Source of the DNA: Rhynchospora pubera
Taxonomy: Eukaryota > Streptophyta > Magnoliopsida > Poales > Cyperaceae
Length of the DNA stretch: 64,000 nucleotides
NCBI GenBank assembly: GCA_028095005.1
Contig: CM051460.1
Coordinates: 190,395,742 to 190,459,741 of the forward strand
Reading direction: 5' to 3'
Both the position numbers and the translations under genes were made by a program. Within the stretch, counting starts at the first letter, position 1, and each line of letters opens with the position of its first letter. Below are positions 12,101-25,030 of the stretch, in pieces. The notes under the pieces are model-generated. The model worked only from the letters and a program-made list of their open reading frames with translations, was not told the origin of the DNA and made no database searches.

Positions 12101-13662
12101 TACATATGGAGTGACTGAGTGAGGACCCAATAATATGGCGGTAGTTGGGCTAGTTATGTACGTAGTATGTTCATGTTTAGTTCTGGACCAAGCTAGGATT
12201 GGTGTGTCTACATGATCAAAGAGAATTAAAGTGCTCTTTACTCGGGACGTACGATCAATGCAGAGCCTTAAAGAGAAGTTATAGAGCAAATTAAGGACGG
12301 CCATATAAGTGCATGTGTAGTGGAGCTTTGTCAGTTTGTCTGTTTGCATATCGTTTCAAAATTAAGCACCCGTAAAAAGTAAAAACAATAGTAACTGTGA
12401 TTTCAAAAGCGCGCGCATTATTGTTACCAACGGCCACCTATTATTCCTGACCAAGCTTCGGTCAGCAATAATGTTATCACTAATCTATTCTTCTCCGTCT
12501 ATCCATTCTGCTAATCCGATATCAACTGCGCTCGTTTCTCTTTACTTAAGGCCAATATATTATTTATGGCGCATGATATGACGGTATGCTAAATCCTCTG
12601 CTTTTCGCCAATTCGTTGCTTTTTCTTTTTCTTTTTTTCTTTTTACTAAGAATTAATCGCTAATTAGATTCTGTCTTTCAGTGGCCTGTGGTGGCACAGC
12701 CTCAGGCAACTTATAGCTGACAGCTATTTATGGTTAAAAAAACGAAAATTTTCTTGCAAAGCCGAAATTTAAAATAATTTACACACATATCCAGATTTGA
12801 TTAGAGTATGCAAAAAAAAAAATTAGAAAAATACATTTGCATACTTTGACAAATATAAAAAGTGAACTAGAATTTATTACAAAAAAAAAGGATCTAGTTC
12901 CTAAAGACTTAGGCAACATTAGTTATTAGACGTCCAGTGCATGACAAAATGGAATTGGCACTGAGGCACTCAGAATTATGTATGAAGCAAACATTCAAAT
13001 AAGCATACTTACTGGTACAAGAAAGAGAAGCTTAAAGGCAGCCCAAAATTTCAACGAGAGAGATCATGGCAAAAGTTTGATTAGGACTTGTTAATTAAAA
13101 TCTTAACAATCGTAAACTATCCACATATCAGAACATGTTAATAAAAAAGTCTTATTAATGCTATTAAGGAGTTTCTCCAGAACTTGAATTTCTGGGGACC
13201 GAACTGCAAATTCTGTGAATTATCCAATATATCAAAGGGATTGCTATCAGTCTATCAGCCGAAAGAGAGGAGAGAAAAATGCAAAAAGGAAAAGTGAACC
13301 TAGGCTGTTGGGCCTGGAATCTATTATAATGTTAATGAAGTTCAATGTTTATTGAAAGAAAATGAGTGGATTAAGTGGGCTTCAATTTGCTCATAAAAGT
13401 AAATTTGAGAACTTGAGCTGGAACTAAATGTTGATTTGAATCTTTCATGAGCTCTCTTACTGTTAGAGTGTATAAGAGGAACTAACAGCAGACATGAATC
13501 GCACAAAATTCTCTCAACAGAAGAAGACAATTAAGATATTTAATAACACCACCACAACTCTATTAATTCACATGGCCTAATTCTAAGATGAATTGATATG
13601 GACATAAAATCCAAACACACTGCGAATCGTTGGCCCTTTAGGACAAGATCAATACAGAAAAT
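12101..13662. other. Upstream region of glycine-rich gene 1
   Basis: AT-rich DNA without a recognisable frame. It probably includes the promoter of the glycine-rich gene. Confidence 0.4.
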
Positions 13663-13665
13663 TTA

Positions 13666-13996
13666 GGCCCTGATCGGAAACACAAACAAGCACGAAAAGA
13701 AAAGAAAAGAAAAGAAAAGAAATCTGACGCGAAATCGTTTCCGGCGATCGGCGGTGGTCGGAGGAAATCGCGAGAGTTCAATCGCTCACCGGAGAAAGAG
13801 AAGATCCAACGGCCGAAACAAATTCTCGCCAAATTTCTTGGTTTATGAGCGGAATTCACGGAGCCAAAATTTTCTCGCCGACTCTCGCGAAATGAACTCT
13901 CGCACACCTCCTTCCTCGGTTCCGATCAGAAGATTTGGAAAAGAGAAAATTCCATTTCCGATTCTCACGCTAAATTTATGGTTTCCGATCACAGCC
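13666..13996. mobile_element. TTA-flanked MITE (GGCCCTGATCGGAAA termini)
   Basis: GGCCCTGATCGGAAAC at the left and GTTTCCGATCACAGCC at the right, with TTA duplications (13663-13665 and 13997-13999). The inside is purine-rich, with AAAAG repeats and CTCGCGA motifs. Confidence 0.8.
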
Positions 13997-14829
13997 TTAG
14001 CAGATGTATATCGATTCTATAGAATCTTTTTTTTTTTTGGATAAGCTAGACAGTGACTGTCTAGCGAATGATTCTATAGAATCTTTATTCAGAGGAATTA
14101 TTATTATTATTTTTTTATGAGGACAACATTTTTTGCATGATGTAAAATTGTAACTTGTGTATTCGTAGATACGATTAGATATCACAGTTCAATAAATATT
14201 ATTTTCGACTAAATGTGTCAAGACATCCACATTAGAATGCCATTTTCTTGTTTCCGAGTGATCCTACAGACAATTTACAGAATAATACCAGACAGAATTC
14301 AAGAAGAGATTTCTTATTTCTTATGATATGTCAGTGAAATGATTCTCAACTTTGCTCGAATCCATAATATATATTTTTTTATAGTGTATACTAAAATTCT
14401 TTTATTGTGGGACCAGTTGTCAGATGGAAATTGAGTTGCAGCCAAGAATGGACCAACAACATACTCTCTTGAGTTAGGCCAGTAAAGCAAATTCAGAGGG
14501 TATATTTTCTATTTCAAACTATACTATTTCGCTGATTTTTCTTCCCATATATAGCTAAGACAGCTGCATGTGTGTCAAAGCAATTAGCAACAATATCACT
14601 TTGAAAGGGAAAATCATTGGAAAAATAACAAACAAAAACAATGGCTCAAGTGCTCAACTTATTAAATAAAACATATTGAAATACTTATCTATTACAAAAT
14701 TCATCCATTAGTATGCATTCTCATTTTCAATTCATAAACCAACATGTGTAATCTAAAAGTACAAGATTACAAATTCATTGCACCAGCTTAAGCTGCTCGT
14801 TCATCTCAATTAATTAAGAATGCAGGTAA

Positions 14830-15699
14830 TTAGAACTTGCCACCGTGGCCACCTCCAAATCCACCACCACCTCCGAATCCAGCACCACCTCCTGCACCTC
14901 CAAATCCACCGCCTCCACCGGCACCACCACCAAATCCGCCACCTTTACCAAACCCTCCACCAAAACCACCGCCTTTGCCACCACCAAAGCCACCACCTGC
15001 ACCGCCACCGGCACCTCCACCACCACCAGCTCCACCACCAAAACCACCACCTTTACCGCCTCCAAAGCCACCACCTGCGCCACCGCCAACACCTCCACCT
15101 AAACCACCTCCACCACCAGCTCCTCCACCAAAACCACCACCTTTTCCACCTCCAATGCCTCCACCCGCACCACCGCCAGCACCTCCACCTAAACCACCAC
15201 CTTTACTGCCTCCAAAGCCGCCACCTGCACCACCGCCAACACCTCCACCTAAACCACCTCCACCACCAGCTCCTCCACCAAAACCACCACCGGCACCACT
15301 ACCTCCTCCTAGACCACCGCCTGAACCACCTCCTTTACCACCACCAAATCCTCCACCAAGACCACCACCGGCTCCACCACCACCACCTAGACCACCACCA
15401 TGACCAAGACCTCCACCACCACCAGTTCCACCAAACCCTCCACCACCACCAGCTCCGCCGCCTAAGCCAACACCATGACCAAGGCCTCCTCCAAGGCCAC
15501 CACCACCACCGGCCCCTCCACCAAATCCACCACCTAAGCCTGCCCCAAGCCCACCACCACCACCAGCACCTCCGCCAAAACCACCGCCACCACCCAAGTT
15601 ATCCTTCTCCAACAGCCTTGCCTCTGCCAATCCGAGAACCATCACTAGGGCTAATGCCATGAGCCCCATTCCACAAAAGTGCTTAGCAACACTACCCAT
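14830..15699 (-). CDS. Glycine-rich secreted (cell-wall type) protein, copy 2
   Basis: Single-exon frame of 289 aa. I place the start at ATG 15699 (MGSVAKHFCGMG); the frame stays open upstream but only through a non-ATG codon. Residues 1 to about 28 are a signal peptide with core LMALALVMVLGLAEA, followed by RLLEKDNLGGGGGFGGG. The rest is GGGFGGG, GGGLGGG and GGAGGG repeats with regularly placed Lys (GGGKGGGFGGG), ending HGGKF. A structural wall role is inferred from composition and export. A TATA box (TATAAG on this strand) sits at 15770-15776, about 75 bp upstream of the ATG. The leader carries a uORF also present in copy 3. Protein, leader and flanks are close paralogues of the gene at 25552-26433, about 10 kb away in the same orientation. 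High-GC coding DNA contrasts with AT-rich surroundings because of the GGN codons. Confidence 0.88.
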   Translation of the reverse strand: MGSVAKHFCGMGLMALALVMVLGLAEARLLEKDNLGGGGGFGGGAGGGGGLGAGLGGGFGGGAGGGGGLGGGLGHGVGLGGGAGGGGGFGGTGGGGGLGHGGGLGGGGGAGGGLGGGFGGGKGGGSGGGLGGGSGAGGGFGGGAGGGGGLGGGVGGGAGGGFGGSKGGGLGGGAGGGAGGGIGGGKGGGFGGGAGGGGGLGGGVGGGAGGGFGGGKGGGFGGGAGGGGGAGGGAGGGFGGGKGGGFGGGFGKGGGFGGGAGGGGGFGGAGGGAGFGGGGGFGGGHGGKF

Positions 15700-15742
15700 A
15701 TCTCTGCAAAGGAAAAGAAACAAGTGATACTTGAATCTGCAT
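15692..15742 (-). promoter_or_regulatory. Leader uORF of glycine-rich gene 2, shared with gene 3
   Basis: The upstream ATG at 15742 encodes MQIQVSLVSFPLQRYG and stops at 15692, overlapping the main ATG (15699) in another frame. The equivalent frame in copy 3 reads MQIQVPLVSFPL. The frame lies between the TATA box and the main start, so it should be transcribed and could dampen or gate translation. The adjacent TTTGCAG could instead be a splice acceptor, so a leader intron is the alternative. Confidence 0.5.
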
Positions 15743-15769
15743 GTCCAATCTGGAGTGAAGCACAGTGTA

Positions 15770-15776
15770 CTTATAG
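15770..15776 (-). promoter_or_regulatory. TATA box of glycine-rich gene 2
   Basis: CTATAAGTAC on the minus strand, in the context CACTCTATAAGTACACTG. The same context occurs upstream of copy 3 at the same distance from the ATG. Confidence 0.65.
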
Positions 15777-16431
15777 AGTGAGGAAACTGAGGATTAAATG
15801 CAGGTGGTTGCCTGGTTGGATTCTTTTTTCATCTGAGATCCGTTTTCTTTTATGAGGGCGCACCAATATTGTCCGCAACTGGTGGTGCATTCAGCGGGCG
15901 CAAAAAAGTCATCAAACGATCGGCAGTGCAATGGCTATAATACCTGTGTTCTCCAGTCTTAAAAACTCTGGCGTTAATTAATTGGGTGCTTTGCTATTCA
16001 TGTATATTGGAACTCGCAGGTTAATTAGTATATTACATTCTCGGTAATATTTAATCCAATTTTCTTGTGGCGCATATTTACATAGTATTACTGTATTATT
16101 TTGGTTTTTTTTACGGGATAAATGATTTTTTTGTCTTAATAATATCAAAATGTCAATTCTGCTTGAACTTTCATATGCATAAAATCTACCATATATATCA
16201 AATTTTAAGACATCAAAGTCCTACTAGTACGTACTGAAGTAAAAAAAAAAAAAAATAATGACTTTTTAATAAATGATTTTGGGTTGTTTTAATAAAATTA
16301 CACAATTTCATTGTAGTTTGTAGAGAAATTAAATTGTTGAAATTCAATTTGTAAAAGGATACCTGATCATCATGTCTTAGCAGTAATGGAGACATTTCAA
16401 AAAACGGTGCAAAACTGCATAGACCAACGCT

Positions 16432-17879
16432 CACTACAACAAAAAAAGATTATTAGACCGGTTTTTAAGAAAACCGGTACTAATAATAAATCATGGCAAT
16501 TTCGTAATTGTCAGATTTATTATTTAGTACTGTAACAATCTAGAAATACCAGACCTAGTTTAATTGTGACGGTTAGGTTAATTCTTAAAATAATATTAGG
16601 AAAAATAAAATTTTAAAACTAATGACCTTTAAACCATTAATTAAATTGTAACATTAAAATTTACTCGAAATCAGAATCTTTTAAATTGTGTAGTATCTAA
16701 AAATGACTTAAATGATTCTAGCAAAATCAAAACTCAAATTACTAAGTTAATTAAGCTCAAATCAGAAATTTAATCTAATAAGAAAATTAAGGACGAAATT
16801 TAAAGAACGAATAACAAACAATAAATCATTTAAAATAATTAGTATATTACATTTGCATGACTTTCGCGGTATGATTTTGGATATATCATTTCTTGATAAG
16901 ATGTACAGTATGAAGTTAACTGAAGATTTGCATTTGCATGACCTTTATTATAATGTTTTGTAGTTTGATATTTTACTTATTATTTATTATTTAATGTTCA
17001 TTTTGATTAAACGGGTATTATTTCTGGATTAAGATTTCGACCAGAAATCCACGTCTGGAACTAAAACCCGCACTGAGAAATTTATTCTCATTCCGTGCAT
17101 ATTTTGCATGTTCCTCGGCGGATTGGGGGTTCCAGATGACGCATATCAGTAGGAGACCACCTTTTTGATGGTATATGAGGGTTCATATACGCATGTCGGG
17201 ACTTTGTTTTCCACCTATATATTACACTTCCTTAATATGTTTTTCAGCTATAGTTTGTTTTACTTTTCTTTTACGTTAAATTATAGTTAAGTTAGGATTA
17301 TATTTTGGCTACACTAGACCTAGTCCTTATTTTGATGTATATATATGGACCATGCTAAGTGTTAGTGTATAAATTCTAGTCTTGTGTGTCAGACATATTA
17401 CTTTATAATGTACTGTTGTGTGCTATGTATGTATGCCGCAGTTTGAAGTTTTGTTCTGATTCGTTTGTTTTTAAAATTTTCTGCCTTTCATTTTATTTTA
17501 ACCTTTAGTTGATAATATTCTTTATATTATCTATTTAGTAATAAGAGTTAGGTTTTATTAAGTCTTACGAGAGTACATTCTCATGTACTTTCGTGGCGGG
17601 AAACTGCCCCACCCTATTGCGGGTTGTGACAAGTATCCGTTTTTTTAAAAAACCGGTACTAAAAATCGTCTGAAAAATAAAAAAAACGTTTTTAATTTAG
17701 TACCGGTCTTTTATAAAAAACCGGTACTAATAGCGTTTCCTGCCAATTCCAATCCCTGCTACTACCGGCTTATTAGTACCGATTTTTTATTAATTTTAGT
17801 ACCTATTATTAGTACCGCTGCAAAACCGGTACTAATAATCATTAAAAAACCGGTACAAATAATAAAAAATAACGTAGTG
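16432..17879. mobile_element. CACTA-type non-autonomous element
   Basis: Begins CACTACAACAAAAAAAG and ends in the inverse (CGTAGTG), flanked by the 3-bp duplication GCT (16429-16431 and 17880-17882). Sub-terminal AAACCGGTACTAA motifs repeat in both orientations, as in En/Spm elements. The paralogous locus near 27041-27060 lacks it. Without the nested LTR it would be about 340 bp. Confidence 0.9.
16531..17631 (+). mobile_element. LTR-type insertion (probable solo LTR) nested in the CACTA element
   Basis: TGTAACAATCTAG to GGGTTGTGACA, flanked by AGTAC and AGTAT. Both ends are homologous to those of 18820-22385, including GGAACTAAAACCCGCACTGA and GAAACTGCCCCACCC. No coding domain. Confidence 0.75.
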
Positions 17880-18819
17880 GCTGGTGTCAAACCCAAGAGT
17901 TAATGCACACGTAACTCTCAACCAATCTCTAGGCTGTGTTCCTCAAAAATCATTTCCCAGTCCCAGGCCACACCAATGAATTCCTTAGCCTCGTTTTTCT
18001 ACGTAACAACTCTTTTTGTTTCTGTACCGGGCCTACCTATCCGTCATGCACATGCACTGCTAAATTCGAACAAATTATGCCAAGCTACTAGTAGCTACAA
18101 TTACAAAAAGCAAAGTAACTAGCTTTATTTGGGAGCTTCTCTCACTAATTATCTTCAACAAAAACCAGATCTAACGCCGAATTCATATGTAAGAGTATGC
18201 ATGTGGGTGAAGATGGTGTGTTGTTTCTTTCTTTGCATTGATTATTAATTGTACTTTGAAGTACTAGAGCAAGATATGAGATTTGAAACTACATATAACA
18301 ACCGATATTGTTTTTGCCCTTTTTTTTTTTTTGCAGAGTATCCATAAATGATTCAAAAATATGAAAGAAATCTTGCACTTCGCAATTTAGACAAATTAAA
18401 TTGACATAGTTAGGCTTTACTTATTGAATCAGAAATGACTTTTATATACAAAATTATCCCTTTTTAATTGGTATGTTCATATAAAGTCAAGTATACACCA
18501 GGTTTGACAGGATACAGGATTTAAATATCTAGTAAGAGAATACGGATCCTAAAAAGTAAGAACTAATTCTTTATCAGGAAACTTGTATCAGGTTGATAAA
18601 ACAAGACTGAAAACCTGTTTTCAATGAAACCTATTTACTCATTTATCCTATCCGTACCGCATTCGATAAGACGGATATGGGCAAGATTTTATTTTCGTTA
18701 GGCTAATGAGTATGGGTATGGGTAAAGAAAAATTTTCGTTAATTTAACGGATACGGATACGGGTAAGGGCTATTTCGTAAATTTTTACAAATTTATATGT
18801 ATATATAATCATATAATTG

Positions 18820-21800
18820 TGTAACAACCTAGAATTTTCAAACGCAGTACAATAAAATTAATTAGATAAATTTTAAAAGTATTACTAAGGTAATTGAAAT
18901 TCTATGATTAATAATCCTAAAACGATTAAATGAATAATTATAGAGAAACTTATTCGAAATCGAAATTTTTTAATTTGTGTAGTATTCACAATTAACGTAC
19001 ATGGTTCTAGCAAAATCAAAGCTTGAGTATACAAAAATTTACAATCAAAACAACTCAAATTCTAATAGAAATAATAATAAATATTAATTTATATGAGTTG
19101 CAGCATCCTTAGCTACAAAGTTCCTGCCACAGAAAATCCCAAAGATCAATTTTTAATAAAAATCTCAAAATCGCTGTCACCATCTCCTTCCTCTTCTCTT
19201 TTCCTCCTTTCTCGTGCGATCCGTTCGATCTCTCTCTCCCTTTTCTCTTCTTCTCCAATGGAAAACCACACTCGAAAATTGAGGGGGATCGACTGTGGCT
19301 AGCCAACCCTGCCGTGCCACCTTATATCTCACCCCTGATTGGTTGTCCCTCCTCGTTCTTATCCACGAGAGGATGGATAAGGCGTTGAAATTTTGACGTT
19401 TGAGAGATTCGTGCTGGTGAAGATCTCTGCCGTGGACTTCCTCTCTCTTCTCCTCTCTCTCTCTGCACCATCTATAAATACCTCACTCGAGGCTCAATGG
19501 AGATTTGGCTGGGTGATTAGGGTTTTCACAGAAATTAAAGAAAAAAAAAAGAGAGAAAGGAAGGAGAGGGAAAGGACAACAGCAGAAGATCCAAGGTATA
19601 TCCTTTTTAGTTGTGTTACGATTTGATTTGATCAAGTTAGCCCTCTGACTTTACTGTTGAAAATTTGGGATGAAATTCAATTTTCGAATTTTTGGTTTAT
19701 GAACGATATTATCTGTTGGTTGATGTTGTGATAACCTTGATTAGGCCAATTAAACCATCTCAAATAGATTTCGTGTGATGAATTTGAGTTAAACCTTAGA
19801 AAGTGTGAAATTGTGTTCTGTCCCGAAATGTATTGAGTAAAAATTTAAGGAATTTTGGATTATCTCTCTGGTTGGACATTGATGGAAACTCGTGTGAGCC
19901 TTGCGATGGGGTTTGAGGCTTTGTACCAGCCCCTGGTACACTCGTTGTACCTTTGGTACCACACTGGTACGCTGTGGCGTGAGACAGGGACTGTTTTGTA
20001 AGAAAAAAGGACTTGTTTGTAAATTTCTAGGGGCCTATTTGTAAGAATAAAGGACTTATTTGTAAAATAAATAGATTCAGGGGCCCTAGGAAAAATGGTG
20101 GTGATAATGGGTCGGATCCTGACCCCGTCTTATCGGATCCAGTCGGACCCGTTACGGCTGGCTCAGGTCAACTGGGTCAGGTTGACCTGGCTCGACCCTA
20201 TTCATTTTGGGCTAGCTTTTCTGGGCCTGGACTTTCTGGGCCAGAAGAAGAGGAAAAAAAAATGGGCTTGGACCCATTGTTGCTGGTTTGGGCCGAAAGT
20301 TTGAACTTAAATTTATTTTATAAAAACTTAATCTTTGATTAAGTTAATAATTTTGTGGGCTTAATAACTAAATAATTAATTAAAGGAAAGGCCATTAGAA
20401 ATAATCGGGTATTCCTTTAGTTAAGCGGGATTCGATTTTTTTTTACGGGAGATGATGAGAATAGTCCGAGTGAGTCAAGAACAGATACCATGACAATTAA
20501 ATAACCGACTTTCTGATCCCAAACAAACCAATCAAATAATTTCGATTTTAATTTTCTATTTCCAAATTATTTTCTTGATTTTGGATTATAATTTTCTGAT
20601 TTAAATTCTCGATATAACAAATAGCTAAATAATTTAATAAATATTAAGCAATACAAACTAATTAATTAAGTATTAATGAAATAAATCAAATATAGCACAA
20701 CTAAATGAATATTGGGAGAAACACTATATAATAAATAAGTGAATATTTTCATTCTAAAATATAATTCATAACTTATATAATAAAAATAAATATAAACTCT
20801 TAATGACTGGAAAGTCAAAACTAATTATTAATAATAAGACAAAATACTTAGTAATATATTTTAAAACAGAATCCTCTTAATGAATAATCTTAACTTAACC
20901 ATCCAAATCTCAACCAGTCTGGTTAACTTAGGCCGTCAGTATGGTAACCCAAGAACCGCCAATAATTAGGTTATATAGGTTACTTTAAGTATTTAACGGT
21001 TAGTAAGAAAGCCACTTGTTTTATTAGGAAACCGAACTAGAATCACTTGACACATGACTATCAAGCCTAGCAAACTGTTAAGGGAGAGAACCCAAGTATG
21101 ATGGCCGTCAAGCATCCGAACCATCATGAGATATCGAGAAACTACGTTTAAGCTTTCTACTATCCAGGTGCGGAATTACGTTGGATTTTTTTAAAGTTTA
21201 AGTGACTATTAAGCTATGTTTGAATGTCTGTTATTTTATATGGTTATGTGCTTTGCTAAAGTAAATATAATTTTTACTCATGTGCATATCGAAAATTCGT
21301 TTGCCTGCATGACCGTATTCAAGCATTTTTAAATGATAGTGCCCAATTATTGATAAAACTACATTTTGAAAGGCATGTTCTCCGTTTTGAGAAATTTGAT
21401 AAGTAACAGTCAGATATTTGAAAATGCCGTTGCTATTGATAAATCTGACTTATGAATGATCTGACTGAAAGGAATGAAATGATGTGAATGAATAACTGAG
21501 ATATGATGTGATATGCTTGATATGTGTGATTTGATATGTTTGCATCACTCTCCGGAGTCGGTTGGCCCCCGGCTTCGGCCAGTTCGGTAGCGCTATGCAG
21601 ATTTGGAATCCCCTTTTGCCACTTGGGTAAGGGACGGATCCCTTTTGCCACCCAAGTTAGGGGAAGGTCTCCTTTTGCCACCCAACCGGTTGGGTTAGGA
21701 GGTCTGAGTGATTATGATTATGGAATGAAATGAAAGATTTGTGATTTGCCCAGACTTATGTTATGCTCAATTCTGCCATGCTCGGACCCCTGACACGCTC

Positions 21801-22385
21801 AGTTTCCTATCATATCCAGACATGTGTTGTCTGTGATGGGATCCGTGCCACGTGTCCAGTTCCGACATGTATATGACTCTGTCATAGTCAGATTTTGTGA
21901 TTCTGTCCGATTTCGATTGTGGTCATATGCTGGGTAACATGTTTTAAAAGAAAATTTGATATTGGTTTTATATAAGTTGACACATGCATGCTTTGTTTTA
22001 TATTAAATGCAGATAATATTTTTACTTGTCTTGTTTAACAAATAAATGATTTATTTAAGGGTATTATTTCTAGAACTTGGATTTTAGCTTAAATCCGCGT
22101 ACTGGAACTAAAACCCGCACTGAGAATTAAATTTTCATTCCGTACTTTTTGTATGTTTTCCACAATGGATGTGGGTTCCAGGTTGCAGAGACGGGTTCGA
22201 TCAAGTCAAGCAAAGTTAAGCCAAATTGTCTTGCCATGAGGACTCAATGAGTCATAGGAGACAACATGGTATTTCATGGTAAGCTGAAACCTAAACCTTA
22301 AAGATTGTAGAAAAATGTCTTGCGAGTACACAACTTCTGTGTGTTCGCGGCGAGAAACTGCCCCACCCCATTGCGGGCTGTGACA
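18820..22385 (+). mobile_element. Long LTR-like insertion (3.6 kb), probable solo LTR
   Basis: TGTAACAACCTAG to GGGCTGTGACA with perfect 5-bp duplications AATTG (18815-18819 and 22386-22390). A TATA box (TATAAATA, 19473-19480) lies downstream of CT-rich DNA, consistent with an LTR promoter. There is no gag-pol coding and no second LTR. It is three times longer than its relative at 16531-17631, so either it carries extra DNA or the other copy is deleted. Confidence 0.75.
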
Positions 22386-22650
22386 AATTGGCATATTTCA
22401 TAAGATATGGTATTAGTTTGATCTACATCGATATTTATTTATGTTGATGAAATAATTAATTTGCACTCAATTATATTATAACTTATAATTAATTATATAG
22501 AATTTTCGAATGTCATTTGACATGAGAATAAATTGCACGATTTTTGTTATATGTAAAGTATTTTCTAAATATTGTACTTTATATATATATTTATTTGCTG
22601 CAATTTATTCGGCACGTATATATTTTTTATTAAATTAATAATATTATTAT

Positions 22651-23052
22651 GAGGATTGCTAAAATGCTATGCATAGCACGGATGTCTTCGTGCTACGGAT
22701 TTGTTCTTGAATTTCATGTTTCAAACAACCGATCCAAACCGTTCATTATCTTCTTCATATTGAAATCTCATTAGAAACCAAATTTTTCATTTTTTTTAAT
22801 TTTTTTACTATTTTTTTAGATTTTTTAAAATACTTAATCTAATAAATTCTGGACCCTTCAATAACAGTGATTTTCGAAGATCTGAGAAAAATAGTAAAAA
22901 AATTAAAAAAAATGTAAAATTTAATTTCTAATGAGATTTCAATATGAAGAAGATAATGAACGGTTTGGATAGGTTGTTTGAAGTATGAAATTCAAGAACG
23001 AATCCGTAGCACGAAGGTCATCCGTGCTATGCATAGCATTTTAGCAATCCTC
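22651..23052. mobile_element. Fold-back MITE 1 (long terminal inverted repeats)
   Basis: GAGGATTGCTAAAATGCTAT and GCATAGCACGGATG begin it and recur in reverse complement at the right end. The arms pair through ATTCAAGAAC and the GATCCAAACCGTTCA core. It lies in TATTAT-rich DNA that may hide a 9-bp duplication. Confidence 0.9.
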
Positions 23053-23062
23053 ATATTATTAT

Positions 23063-24459
23063 TATCCATTATGTACCGTTATCCTACCCTTACCATTAAT
23101 CTTTAACGGGTATAGGTAGGATACGGGTAAAGTCATTTTTAACGGATACGGATAGGGTGTGAGTAAAGAAAATTTTAACAGGTGTGAGTATGAAAATACC
23201 TTCTACCGTACTGTACCGTATCCATTTACAACCCTAACTGAAAGTCAAACCTTATTCCAGCGGGGAAAAAAGGAAAAAATCATAAACAAAATGATTAAAC
23301 TAGCAAGTTCAAAACCTACTTCATATTCAGCTATTAACCTCTTTTATTATGTTCTACTATTCGATCTATTCTATGGTCAGTTAGAACCTGCCGTTCAGCA
23401 CACAAACAACATTAATGGCGGAACGTTCCTCTGCTCTCCTTCTAGTATTTATAAGCACTTCTATAAAAAGCTTCATTTTCTTTGCGGGACAAAAAGTAAA
23501 ATACATATCGATAATAGACATTAATATTTTTTTCATTTATCATATGCACGCAAATTGACATGTATGAGGAAAATAGACATAGATGTTCATTTATCATAAG
23601 AACACAATAAGAGGCAAATATGAGAGACATATTTATGTTCATTTAAACATACAATTAAATATGAGGTTTCTGAATATTTGTCCTGATTTGTTGCCCAACA
23701 CATTCAATTAATTAGTTGCACATCTGTTCTGATTTTGAATCTTATTTTATTGTGCATCTGTCCTGGTTAAATAATTTATTATAATTGCCAAAGTCGAATT
23801 AAACATTCAATTACATTTTTTTACTTGTAAAATTGGCAACAAATTCTATTCGGTTAATTGGTGTTTCCAGAAATGTAAATAATTTTCAAACAGAGCAATG
23901 CTTGATCAAGAAATCAATCAAGGACACAGAAAAATTATGAATTTTGTGTTCTACAATTCTAGCCGATATATAAAGGTATTTTATCAAATGTACCTTTATC
24001 CTAAAAATTATTTTTATACAACATATGCTTAATTAATCATGAAATTTTAATTCCCAAACAATTGAAATATCACATCTTCAGACTTTCATATTTATATTAT
24101 ATTATATTTTATATTTCAGTTTATATTTCAGTTGATTTTATACTTGTAATTTTTTTATTTTTGTTTCAACTTATTTGTGAAATAATATCTTTTCCCTATG
24201 TTTTCCTATGAAAAATCTGAGTTTGCGATTCGTTTCACCTAAATTTTTAAAGTCATCCGATTCCTCACCAGTCACCATGTACCAATAGTCTAAGTACAAT
24301 ACATGCTGTTCAAACTTAGAAAATCCTCAAAGTCAAAAGTGAACAAGAAACTAGAAAACCATACCTGCTGTAAAATCAGAACTATGAGCAAAAAAACCTT
24401 ATGTGGAGGATGTGATTCAGCCCCTATGGTTGCTAAAACAATTGCCCTTTAAAAGGCCC
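23063..24459. other. AT-rich DNA with GGATACGG-type repeats
   Basis: AACGGATACGGATAGGG and related motifs at 23090-23220 also occur at 18640-18780, on the other side of the long LTR insertion and fold-back. They may be the two halves of an older host element. A 121-codon frame at 23159 has no domain. Confidence 0.4.
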
Positions 24460-25030
24460 TAACCGCTACTATTACTTACCTTCAGTTTCATGTGCAAGAT
24501 CTCAACACTCAGATCACGTTTTGCTCTTAACTGCCAAGTGCTAACCTCTCATTGATGCCATTAACAGTCATGGTACTGCTGAACACTGGTTAATTTTGAC
24601 TGAAAACAACCTGAGCTTTGGTTTACTTAATCTGACAAGAAAATGTTACATTACAGGCTGCAACTTTCAAACATGTGCCGATCGAGAGTATATAACACAA
24701 ATGCTCACTGCCTTGCAGCAAATGGTAGGCGAACGCAGCAAGAGTTCACTGCGTACCAGTACCCAACTTTCAAACCCCCTTGAGTGATGTTTTTTTTATT
24801 GGGGGGTTTTATTAGCCTAGGAGGTCCTTTCTTGTATGGAATTGCTGTTGCCTTTACCATTTCAGTAGTGTGGTTTGTGTCTCTGTTCTTTCCTCTTTAT
24901 TTTTCTCCAAGTTCACTAGTGTTAGTTTATTTTGATTAATTGCCTTTGGCAATCTGCATAATTCTTGTAATGCTTCTCCTTTTAATGAAATATTACCTAC
25001 GGCTCCATTACAGAAAAGAAAGAAATAAGA
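24460..25030 (+). mobile_element. Probable 5'-truncated LINE tail (RNase H end and 3' UTR)
   Basis: Broken frames read LIDAINSHGTAEHWL near 24545-24595, then NTNAHCLAANGRRTQQEF near 24690-24750, resembling the end of plant LINE RNase H domains. This is followed by a T-rich 3' UTR with CTTTTAATGAAATATTACC and an A-rich AGAAAAGAAAGAAATAAG end. I could not define target-site duplications, and the assignment rests on weak protein similarity. Confidence 0.4.

Larger units (their letters stand above)
14650..18390. repeat. Segmental duplication unit A (glycine-rich gene 2 and upstream DNA)
   Basis: The outer edges match unit B. The 3' side has TATCTATTACA-AATTCAT and CAGCTTAAGCTGCTC, followed by the gene and leader. 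Upstream, CAGTAATGGAGACA and GTTAATGCACACGTAA then ACTCTCAACCAATCTCTA occur in both. The far edge GCAGAGTATCCATAAATGATTC is at about 18335. Unit A is longer only because the CACTA element with its LTR insertion lies at 16432-17879. Confidence 0.8.

Noticed and set aside
13754..14044. 96-codon frame
   Set aside because: It lies within the TTA-flanked MITE 13666-13996 and has no domain.
14820..15662. His- and Pro-rich frames opposite glycine-rich gene 2
   Set aside because: Same antisense artefact; no start context, no domain, and unrelated N-terminus.
22651..23052. microRNA precursor
   Set aside because: The pairing is long and nearly perfect with TIR-type ends, as in fold-back transposons; no distinct miRNA/star duplex can be argued.
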